From contig CAMALD010000080.1 of the NCBI GenBank assembly GCA_945836355.1, positions 1 through 6,462 of the forward strand: a stretch of 6,462 nt of DNA, in the 5' to 3' direction. The notes under the pieces were generated by a model. It was not told where the DNA came from, ran no database searches, and saw only the letters and a list, made by a program, of their open reading frames with translations. The DNA is from an uncultured Lachnospiraceae bacterium (GTDB taxonomy: Bacteria > Bacillota > Clostridia > Lachnospirales > Lachnospiraceae). Of the stretch, positions 1 through 6,462 are shown in pieces. The first letter of the stretch is position 1. Every line of letters begins with the position of its first letter. A program made the translations under genes and the position numbers.

Positions 1-1053
1 CTTATCCCCGCGCTGCGGCACCAGTATCTTTACCCTGCTTGAGCGTTTAGCAGAGAGCCATTGCGAAATCAACGCCTCATCCTCGGCGGAAAGTGCCTCG
101 CCAAGCAGCAGCTCGCGCGGTATATACGGAGTTCCCGCATAATACTGCTTGATGAAATTTGCCATGATATCCGACCGTTCCTCGTTCTCAACGCCGGTCA
201 GATAGAAATGCTCGCGTCCGAGCATCTTTCCCTCTCGGATAAAGAATACCTGCACCACGGCTTCATCCCCCGCTGTGGCAAACGCGATGATATCCCGGTT
301 GCTGCCTGCGGTATCACTCGCTTTTTGCTGCTGTGTCAGCTTATTGACGCTATTAATCATATCGCGGTACTCTGCTGCCTTCTCAAATTCCAGATTATCG
401 GAGGCTTCCTGCATCGCAGCGGTCAGCTTTTTGGTCAGGATCGCATAATTTCCGTCCAGAAACGCCAGAATCTCGTCAATGCTCCTGCGGTATTCCTCCT
501 GCGATACATTCCCCTGGCACGGTGCCTTGCACTGCCCGATATGATAATAAAGACAAGGCCTGCCCTGCTCCTTCTCGCCGGAAAGCTGCTTGTTGCAGTT
601 GCGGTAGCAGTATGTCTTGCGCAGAAGCTCCAGCGTCTCCTTAACGGCATATCCGCTCGTGTAAGGACCAAAATATTTTGCCTTGTCTTTCTTTTGCCTG
701 TGCACATAGAGTACACGCGGAAACGGCTCGTCCACCGTCACCTTGATATACGGATAGCTTTTATCATCCTTGAGCATCGTATTGTACTTCGGCCGATGCT
801 CCTTAATCAGGTTGCACTCGAGCACCAGCGCTTCCATCTCCGAGTCCACGACAATGTACTCAAAATATGCGATGTTTGCCACCATCTGCTGTATCTTAGC
901 CGATTTTCCGCGGCTGCTCTGAAAATACTGGCGCACACGGTTCTTCAGGTTGACGGCTTTTCCCACATAGATGATGGCATCACGCGCATCGTGCATAATA
1001 TATACTCCGGGCTTTGCCGGAAGCTTTTTCAATTCCTCTTCCAAATCAAACAT
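1..1053 (-). CDS. uvrC: UvrABC system protein C (excinuclease ABC subunit C), N-terminal 351 codons; C-terminus beyond the window
   Basis: UvrC is the cytoplasmic nuclease subunit of nucleotide excision repair: after UvrA/UvrB locate a lesion it cuts on both sides of it. Translating the minus strand from ATG at 1051-1053 gives an open frame to the left edge. The GIY-YIG nuclease domain (about residues 12-95) shows GVY at 16-18, YVGKA at 29-33, Arg39, Tyr43, the catalytic-type Glu79 in EALVLE, and KYN at 89-91. Cysteines at 149, 153, 167, 175 and 179 follow; the last three match the spacing reported for the E. coli UvrC iron-sulfur ligands. A UVR (UvrB-interacting) helix pair lies near 212-240 ([12 protein letters not shown]). 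The visible part ends in [10 protein letters not shown]. The family is about 600 aa, so the RNase H-like second nuclease and the HhH DNA-binding domains lie outside. The start sits inside the end of ftsH, preceded by AGAGGA at SD distance, implying translational coupling. Identity is essentially certain. Confidence 0.96.
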   Translation of the reverse strand, partial: MFDLEEELKKLPAKPGVYIMHDARDAIIYVGKAVNLKNRVRQYFQSSRGKSAKIQQMVANIAYFEYIVVDSEMEALVLECNLIKEHRPKYNTMLKDDKSYPYIKVTVDEPFPRVLYVHRQKKDKAKYFGPYTSGYAVKETLELLRKTYCYRNCNKQLSGEKEQGRPCLYYHIGQCKAPCQGNVSQEEYRRSIDEILAFLDGNYAILTKKLTAAMQEASDNLEFEKAAEYRDMINSVNKLTQQQKASDTAGSNRDIIAFATAGDEAVVQVFFIREGKMLGREHFYLTGVENEERSDIMANFIKQYYAGTPYIPRELLLGEALSAEDEALISQWLSAKRSSRVKILVPQRGDK

Positions 1054-3085
1054 GGATTTCCTCTGTATCTGCCGTCTCACCGCCCAATGCAGTTTCCCCG
1101 GCAGCCTCCTGCAATTCCGTGTTGTCCTCTGCCGGTTTGTCCTTCGCAGATTCGTCCTTCTGAGTCTCGGCTTTCTCCGGTTCGTCCTTCTCCGGTTCAC
1201 CCTTCACTTCCCGGAAAATCTTCATAAACTCCTTGCCGGTAATAGTCTCCTTCTCGATCAAATAAGCAGCCAGCTTATCGAGCACCTCGCGGTTATCCTT
1301 TAACAGCTCACTTGCCTTCTCGTAGCTGGTGTGCAGCAAAGCCATGACTTCACGGTCGATATCCGCAGCCGTCTCATCCGCACAATTCAGCACCGGTCTG
1401 CCGTCCAGATATCTGTTTTCTACCGATTCCAGACCCATCAGACCGAATTTTTCGGACATGCCGTATTGTGTAACCATCGCTCTGGCGATGGAGGTCGCTT
1501 TTTCAATATCATTGGATGCCCCGGTCGTCACCGAGCCAAAGACCATCTCCTCTGCCGCGCGCCCGGCAAGCAGGGTGACAAGCCGTGCGAGCAGTTCATT
1601 CTTGCTCATCAGGTACTTTTCTTCCTCAGGAACCTGCATGACATAACCAAGGGAACCCATCGTGCGCGGCACGATGGTAATCTTCTGCACAGGCTCAGCA
1701 TTCTTCTGCAATGCGGTGACCAGTGCGTGACCGGTCTCATGGTAAGCAACAATCTTCTTTTCTTCCTCACCGAGGATGCGGTCCTTCTTTTCCTTACCTG
1801 CAATGACCACCTCTACCGACTCAAACAAATCCTCCTGGGTCACCACAGTTCTGCCTTCCTTTACAGCAAGAATTGCCGCCTCATTGATCATGTTGGCAAG
1901 ATCCGAGCCCACAGCCCCCGAGGTTGCCAGCGCAATCGCTTCCAAATCTACCGAATCGTGCATCAGCACGTTTTTCGCATGCACCTTTAATATCTCCAGA
2001 CGCCCCTTCAGATCCGGCTTATCGACAATGATACGCCTGTCAAAACGTCCCGGACGCAGCAGAGCCTTATCCAGAACCTCCGGGCGGTTGGTAGCCGCAA
2101 GGATGACAATACCCTTCGAGGTGTCAAAGCCATCCATCTCCGAGAGAAGCTGGTTCAGGGTCTGCTCACGCTCATCATTTCCACCGCCGTAATGGGAATC
2201 ACGGCTCTTTCCGATGGCATCGATCTCATCAATAAATACAATACATGGTGCCTGGCTTTGCGCCTGCTTAAACAAATCACGCACGCGCGATGCACCCACA
2301 CCGACAAACATCTCTACAAAATCCGAGCCCGACAGGGAGAAAAACGGCACCTTTGCCTCGCCCGCTACCGCCTTTGCCAGCAGGGTTTTACCCGTTCCCG
2401 GAGGTCCCACCAGAAGAGCGCCCTTCGGGAGCTTCGCACCGATGCGGGTATACTTTGCCGGATTATGCAGGAAATCCACCAGCTCCGTCACAGATTCCTT
2501 TGCCTCCTCCTGACCTGCCACATCCTTAAAGGTGACTCCGGTCTCCTTCTCGACATAGACCTTTGCATTGCTCTTTCCGACACCGCCCATCATGCCGCCG
2601 TTCTTTGTCAGCATGCGGAATAAAATAAACATGACTCCGTAAATCAGCACGAACGGCAGTACATAAGATAAAATGATATCCAGAATTGTGACGGACTTGT
2701 CCGTATAGGTGGCGAGATATTCCACTCCGGCTGCCTCACATCGCTGCTGCAGCTCGGTATCATAAGGGAAATATCCTGTATAGTAAATCAGACCCTCACG
2801 AAAATCATTGCTCGTCGCCACCGGTGAGATCACGATGCGCTCCTTATCCGGCTGCACCTCCACCCTGGTCAGTTTTCCCTGCTCTAACAGCTCAATAAAC
2901 TCACCATACGTAATCTCCTTCATGCGGCTGACTTCCATCTGCTTGGACATATATGAGATTGAAAATACAATAGCCAGTGCAATGAAAAGGCAGAATACCC
3001 AGCCGTAACGGTTATTTTTCTTTCTGTTATTGTCCTGATTATCAGGATTCTGATTATTATTTGGGTTATTGTTCTGATTATCCAT
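1046..3085 (-). CDS. ftsH: ATP-dependent zinc metalloprotease FtsH, complete, 679 aa
   Basis: FtsH is a hexameric, membrane-anchored AAA+ protease that pulls misfolded membrane proteins and short-lived regulators into a zinc protease chamber on the cytoplasmic side. An Asn/Gln-rich cytoplasmic tail (1-26) precedes TM1 (about 28-46), an extracytoplasmic domain (about 50-131) and TM2 (about 133-158). The AAA+ module has Walker A GPPGTGKT (227-234), pore motif FVG (260-262), Walker B ending in Asp286-Glu287, Asn333 as sensor, and the second region of homology with arginine-finger candidates Arg347 and Arg350. The M41 peptidase has HETGH (449-453; HEXXH, with Thr where many FtsH have Ala) and the likely third zinc ligand Asp526 in TGASND. 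The last 50 residues are a charged, low-complexity tail. The start is supported by AAAGGAG (3091-3097), 5 nt from ATG. It is first in an operon with uvrC, whose start overlaps its stop. A conventional promoter and a structured leader lie upstream. Confidence 0.97.
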   Translation of the reverse strand: MDNQNNNPNNNQNPDNQDNNRKKNNRYGWVFCLFIALAIVFSISYMSKQMEVSRMKEITYGEFIELLEQGKLTRVEVQPDKERIVISPVATSNDFREGLIYYTGYFPYDTELQQRCEAAGVEYLATYTDKSVTILDIILSYVLPFVLIYGVMFILFRMLTKNGGMMGGVGKSNAKVYVEKETGVTFKDVAGQEEAKESVTELVDFLHNPAKYTRIGAKLPKGALLVGPPGTGKTLLAKAVAGEAKVPFFSLSGSDFVEMFVGVGASRVRDLFKQAQSQAPCIVFIDEIDAIGKSRDSHYGGGNDEREQTLNQLLSEMDGFDTSKGIVILAATNRPEVLDKALLRPGRFDRRIIVDKPDLKGRLEILKVHAKNVLMHDSVDLEAIALATSGAVGSDLANMINEAAILAVKEGRTVVTQEDLFESVEVVIAGKEKKDRILGEEEKKIVAYHETGHALVTALQKNAEPVQKITIVPRTMGSLGYVMQVPEEEKYLMSKNELLARLVTLLAGRAAEEMVFGSVTTGASNDIEKATSIARAMVTQYGMSEKFGLMGLESVENRYLDGRPVLNCADETAADIDREVMALLHTSYEKASELLKDNREVLDKLAAYLIEKETITGKEFMKIFREVKGEPEKDEPEKAETQKDESAKDKPAEDNTELQEAAGETALGGETADTEEIHV
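1121..1198 (-). repeat. Low-complexity Glu/Lys/Pro/Asp-rich repeat coding the FtsH C-terminal tail
   Basis: Residues 630-655 of FtsH form degenerate five-residue units ([20 protein letters not shown] and similar). In the DNA an 11-bp word, TTCTCCGGTTC on the plus strand, occurs at 1173-1183 and again at 1188-1198, a 15-bp period. The tail follows the protease fold and contains no catalytic residue. Slipped-strand expansion is a plausible origin (inference), and its length may vary between strains. Confidence 0.6.
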
Positions 3086-3138
3086 TTGGACTCCTTTATG
3101 TTCTTTCCGACATTTATACTGTGTTTATATACATGATG

Positions 3139-3206
3139 TTGGGTCAAAAGGTATTTTGATCCCAACTGATACCACGGATTGCTGCATTGCTATCTACTTT
3201 TGACCC
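3139..3206 (-). promoter_or_regulatory. Structured ftsH leader with three related pairing arms (possible alternative hairpins or operator)
   Basis: Reading the minus strand (the leader RNA), arm A is GGGTCAAAAG (3206-3197), arm B is TTGGGATCAAAA (3165-3154) and arm C is CTTTTGACCCAA (3150-3139). Arm C is a perfect 10-bp complement of A, and also pairs with the adjacent arm B as an 11-bp stem with one bulged A and a UACC loop. The two structures exclude each other. Neither is followed by a U-run, so this is not a simple attenuator. The GGTCAAA word recalls CtsR half-sites, but the tandem heptamer arrangement of a CtsR operator is absent. Function is unknown. Confidence 0.45.
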
Positions 3207-3224
3207 TTGTATCATATACATTTC

Positions 3225-3253
3225 ATTATAATCGCAGCCCACTCATAAATCAA
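3225..3253 (-). promoter_or_regulatory. Predicted sigma-A-type promoter of the ftsH-uvrC operon
   Basis: On the minus strand, -35 TTGATT (3248-3253) and a perfect -10 TATAAT (3225-3230) are separated by exactly 17 bp. Transcription would begin near 3218, giving a leader of about 130 nt before the ftsH ATG. No comparably spaced pair was found closer to the gene: TTGACC at 3142-3147 has no -10 at the right distance. Confidence 0.7.
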
Positions 3254-3334
3254 GCTACGCCGATTGAAATTCATTGATTTTTCACTTTTTCCTGTCCTGC
3301 TTTTTAGGATTGAATATTTTTCAAAAAATAATAC

Positions 3335-3363
3335 TGGATTTTTTCTGCACAATATGTTATTAT
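3335..3363 (+). promoter_or_regulatory. Candidate rightward promoter (extended -10) upstream of pyrG
   Basis: TGGATT (3335-3340), a weak -35, is 17 bp from TATTAT (3358-3363), which is preceded by TG one base away, as in an extended -10. Transcription would begin near 3370 and give a leader of about 260 nt before pyrG. The surrounding DNA is very AT-rich, so chance matches are easy. The competing candidate is TATAAT at 3493-3498, which lacks a good -35. Confidence 0.3.
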
Positions 3364-3460
3364 ATTCTTTGTTTTTAAAAATTTTACTAACAAAGAGGTT
3401 AGCGTTTGAAACAGAGGCTCTCATGCACCCTAAAACCGGTGTCGTCCTGTTCCAAATGCT

Positions 3461-3505
3461 TTTTTATATTATAGGAAATTGTTGCAATCACCTATAATGT
3501 AAAAA
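3461..3505. repeat. 45-bp interrupted palindrome overlapping a TATAAT box upstream of pyrG
   Basis: Around a centre at 3483 the two halves match as TTTTTA/TAAAAA, ATTATAGG/CCTATAAT and ATTG/CAAT, interrupted by one, two and one mismatched positions. That is 18 paired positions per arm. The right arm contains a perfect -10-like TATAAT on the plus strand (3493-3498), and the left arm contains the same box on the minus strand (3468-3473). Neither has a convincing -35. There is no T-run after the hairpin on either strand (both sides run into A-rich sequence), so it does not look like a terminator. It could be an operator for a dimeric regulator, a paired-promoter element, or an RNA hairpin in a longer pyrG leader. 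Confidence 0.6.
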
Positions 3506-3574
3506 TTGCTCCGCTAAGGATGCGCACTCGCGTGCAGGGTGTTAAGTTGCTAAAGCGACACGCTCCAGACGCGC

Positions 3575-3608
3575 AGAATCTCGCAAGCGAGATTCTTTGT
3601 TATTTTTT
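3575..3608 (+). terminator. Intrinsic terminator / candidate attenuator in the pyrG leader
   Basis: AGAATCTCGC (3575-3584) and GCGAGATTCT (3587-3596) form a perfect inverted repeat, giving a 9-bp stem with a CAAG loop, followed at once by a T-rich tract through 3608. It ends about 20 nt before the pyrG start, and no rightward gene of normal size lies upstream for it to terminate. This placement between promoter and gene is that of a transcription attenuator, a known mode of control of pyrG in Bacillus. That it acts as one here is inference. Confidence 0.7.
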
Positions 3609-3611
3609 ACT

Positions 3612-3621
3612 AAAGGGGGGG
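3612..3621 (+). promoter_or_regulatory. pyrG ribosome binding site with a run of seven G
   Basis: AAAGGGGGGG ends 8 nt before ATG at 3630 and fixes this start. An in-frame upstream TTG at 3597 would begin inside the terminator tract and has no SD. The sequence GGGGC (3618-3622) can pair, with one G-U, with GCTCC copies at 3508-3512 and 3562-3566 in the leader, so partial masking of the site is conceivable (inference). Confidence 0.7.
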
Positions 3622-3629
3622 CTTTTACA

Positions 3630-5243
<1,614 letters not shown>

Positions 5244-5282
5244 TTCTGCACCGGACGCAGCGGATATTTCACCCGCACACAC

Positions 5283-5317
5283 ACGAGCCGCATATGACCT
5301 CGTCATATGCGGCTCGT
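5283..5317. terminator. Perfect 16-bp hairpin between convergent pyrG and the 325-aa gene; probable shared terminator
   Basis: ACGAGCCGCATATGAC (5283-5298) and GTCATATGCGGCTCGT (5302-5317) are perfect inverted complements around a CTC loop. It lies about 40 bp after the pyrG stop and 17 bp after the stop of the leftward gene. The rightward side is followed by a poor T-tract (a TTTTATT about 11 bp on), and the leftward side has none, so it may act as a weak terminator or as an RNA 3'-end stabiliser for both transcripts. Confidence 0.6.
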
Positions 5318-5334
5318 ATACCATACAAATTTTA

Positions 5335-6312
5335 TTAACACTGTTCTATTCGTCTTGCCCACGGCAAAAAATCCAGAAGCATCTCTCTGCTCTCCTCATC
5401 CTTAAGACAACAAAGCGACGGATAATAGATGCACACCTGATCTGCGGCATTGAACTGCTGTAACCGTTTTGAAATATAGTTGCACTCCGGATCATAAATC
5501 AGGCGGAGCCTTTCATCCTTCACCCATGCACCGATATCAGAAAAGGCACATGCCAGCTTAAGCAGATTGATATCGCTCTCGTACACCTCGACCACTTCCC
5601 CGCCCGGAAGTATGGAAAGCAGCTCCCGCACCACATATCCCATTCCGAACCCGTACACCACATATCTTGTCTTGCCGGACTGCTGCCATTTCTTTGCAAG
5701 AAGCATCGCCTCCTGCGCTATGCGATGGTTGGTGTGAAGATAGATAGTATTGCCCGACAGCTTCGGCGCACTCACTGTCATCTCCCCGCAGGTGGTAAAC
5801 TCCACCCGGTATCCCTGCTCGAGCAATTGCTCCGGAGACAGCCCGGAATCCAGATACTCTGCCACATCCTGCACATATTCCGAAGCATCCCCAAAAACCT
5901 CCTCAAGCCCCTGCACATTTTGCAGCTTTGCTTTTACTTCATAGCGGTTATCCCTGTCTGTCTGCTCGTCATACACGCAGAAGTTTTCCTTTTCGATAAT
6001 CAGCTCCTGCACTCCGCAGATAAAGCTGACCATCTGCAGCTCCAGCAAATCTGCCAGTAAAATGTAGTCCGCATTCTTCTTTGCATTCACGATGCCGGTC
6101 AGCATCTCAACCACGGAATCCGTTGACACGAGTCGAAAATATTTCCGGTCCTGTATAACAGCGTCCGTCATGCTGCGAATTTCATCCATCATATCCGCGA
6201 CAATGGACAATGCACTCTCATACTCTTCCTCCCGAAAAAACACGATTGCCCTGTCAATCTTTTTGAGCAATTCTTTGTTTCCCTGAAATATTTTCAAAAT
6301 TCCGTCCGTCAT
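5335..6312 (-). CDS. Uncharacterised 325-aa protein with a Rossmann/methyltransferase-like core, similar to the N-terminal part of Maf (DUF115) proteins
   Basis: No function can be assigned. Residues 1-60 are predicted helical (KELLKKIDRAIVFFREEEY, ALSIVADMMDEI). The middle, 61-160, has further helices and an acidic stretch. From about 170 a short beta-rich part leads to YLHTNHRIAQEA (191-202), then a glycine motif YVVYGFGMGYVVRELL (217-232) and an acidic strand end EVVEVYESD (239-247), as in nucleotide- or SAM-binding Rossmann folds. The order LHxxxxxxxEA, then GFGxGYxxxEL, then YExD resembles what I recall of the N-terminal domain of motility accessory factor proteins. Those are usually near 600 aa or more and carry a DUF115 domain that is missing here. 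No signal peptide or membrane segment is seen. The SD GGAGG lies just before ATG, inside the end of the preceding TPR-like gene, whose stop is one base away, so the two are almost surely coupled. A link to flagellin or surface glycosylation is a guess. Confidence 0.85.
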   Translation of the reverse strand: MTDGILKIFQGNKELLKKIDRAIVFFREEEYESALSIVADMMDEIRSMTDAVIQDRKYFRLVSTDSVVEMLTGIVNAKKNADYILLADLLELQMVSFICGVQELIIEKENFCVYDEQTDRDNRYEVKAKLQNVQGLEEVFGDASEYVQDVAEYLDSGLSPEQLLEQGYRVEFTTCGEMTVSAPKLSGNTIYLHTNHRIAQEAMLLAKKWQQSGKTRYVVYGFGMGYVVRELLSILPGGEVVEVYESDINLLKLACAFSDIGAWVKDERLRLIYDPECNYISKRLQQFNAADQVCIYYPSLCCLKDEESREMLLDFLPWARRIEQC

Positions 6313-6313
6313 G

Positions 6314-6462
6314 TTAGCCTCCGTGCTGCGACCTTTTTTCTAAAAATTCCTTTTCGACCTCCCGGTATTTTGCTGCCTCTTTGGCATTTCCCTGCGCCTC
6401 ATAACACTCTGCAAGTCTTGCTGCCGGCTTGTTCTCCGCCGCCGCAAGATCCAGCTCCGGTT
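6314..6462 (-). CDS. C-terminal 48 residues of a TPR-like helical protein; N-terminus beyond the window
   Basis: One minus-strand frame stays open from the right edge to TAA at 6314-6316, while the other two hit stops. It reads as one helix-turn-helix repeat, AARLAECYEAQGNAKEAAKYRE, matching the tetratricopeptide pattern (small residue, LAxCYxxxG, then xEAxxYY-like), followed by a charged helix KEFLEKRSQHGG. The DNA coding its last residues contains the GGAGG used by the 325-aa gene, which begins one base after the stop. What the missing N-terminal part is (pure TPR protein, or a glycosyltransferase fused to TPRs) cannot be told from here. Confidence 0.8.
   Translation of the reverse strand, partial: PELDLAAAENKPAARLAECYEAQGNAKEAAKYREVEKEFLEKRSQHGG

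Larger units (their letters stand above)
3086..3629. other. Divergent intergenic region between ftsH and pyrG (544 bp)
   Basis: No convincing protein gene of normal size lies here. From the ftsH side it holds the ftsH SD, a leader with three related pairing arms (3139-3206), the ftsH promoter (3225-3253), an AT-rich stretch (about 3260-3505) with a candidate rightward promoter, a 7-bp inverted repeat CTTTGTT/AACAAAG (3367-3395), a 45-bp palindrome (3461-3505), then a GC-rich leader segment (about 3506-3596) ending in an intrinsic terminator, and the pyrG SD. The composition switches abruptly near 3506. A 22-codon TTG-initiated reading frame at 3406-3474 with an upstream AAAGAGG is the only small ORF with a plausible ribosome binding site, and it remains speculative. 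Confidence 0.8.

Noticed and set aside
61..1227. A 388-codon plus-strand open frame opposite uvrC and the end of ftsH
   Set aside because: It lies antisense to two clearly conserved genes, has no SD, and its Pro/Ser/Arg-rich end is just the complement of the repetitive FtsH tail.
1331..2623. Several plus-strand open frames of 80-220 codons within ftsH
   Set aside because: They are antisense shadows of the FtsH AAA+ and protease coding sequence, rich in Ser/Arg/His, without ribosome sites or recognisable domains.
3139..3206. CtsR heat-shock operator before ftsH
   Set aside because: GGTCAAA half-sites occur, but CtsR operators are tandem direct heptamers spaced by about three bases; here the copies are inverted and widely spaced.
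3212..3424. A 70-codon minus-strand frame ending just before the ftsH leader
   Set aside because: It overlaps the ftsH promoter, sits in AT-rich DNA, has only a weak AGGG before its ATG, and shows no recognisable domain.
3264..3497. A 77-codon Phe/Leu-rich plus-strand frame upstream of pyrG
   Set aside because: It starts at TTG with no SD, its composition simply reflects T-rich DNA, and it runs across the 45-bp palindrome.
3597..3629. Upstream TTG start extending PyrG by 11 residues
   Set aside because: It begins inside the terminator T-tract, lacks an SD, and the family N-terminus ([12 protein letters not shown]) begins normally from the ATG at 3630.

Overview
The window looks like a chromosomal core-gene segment of a low-to-mid GC Firmicute, most likely a Lachnospiraceae-type clostridium such as Roseburia or a relative. 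This placement is inference. It rests on strong Shine-Dalgarno sites before most genes, AT-rich intergenic DNA beside coding DNA near half GC, an ftsH-uvrC gene pair, and the style of the FtsH and UvrC proteins. No tRNA, rRNA, CRISPR array, insertion sequence or phage gene was seen.

Layout. Positions 1-1053 (minus strand) hold the first 351 codons of uvrC, the nucleotide excision repair endonuclease subunit, which runs off the left edge. It starts 8 bp inside the end of ftsH (1046-3085, minus), a complete membrane AAA+ zinc protease gene of 679 codons. The two form a leftward operon. Positions 3086-3629 are a long divergent intergenic region. It carries a good sigma-A-type promoter for ftsH (3225-3253), a structured ftsH leader with three related arms that can pair in two exclusive ways, an AT-rich stretch with weak rightward promoter candidates, a 45-bp interrupted palindrome (3461-3505), and an intrinsic terminator (3575-3608) just before the pyrG ribosome binding site. 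Positions 3630-5243 (plus) hold a complete pyrG (CTP synthase, 537 aa).

A perfect 16-bp inverted repeat (5283-5317) separates pyrG from a convergent leftward pair. One is an uncharacterised 325-aa protein gene (5335-6312, minus) with a Rossmann/methyltransferase-like motif resembling the N-terminal part of motility accessory factor (Maf/DUF115) proteins. The other is the 3' end of a TPR-like protein gene (6314-6462, minus), separated from it by one base and so very likely co-transcribed and translationally coupled.

The genes serve separate housekeeping jobs: DNA repair, membrane protein quality control and pyrimidine nucleotide synthesis. The least ordinary parts are the ftsH-pyrG intergenic region, which looks rich in cis-regulation, and the Maf-like/TPR pair. 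I see no clear evidence of a wholly new multi-gene system in the window.
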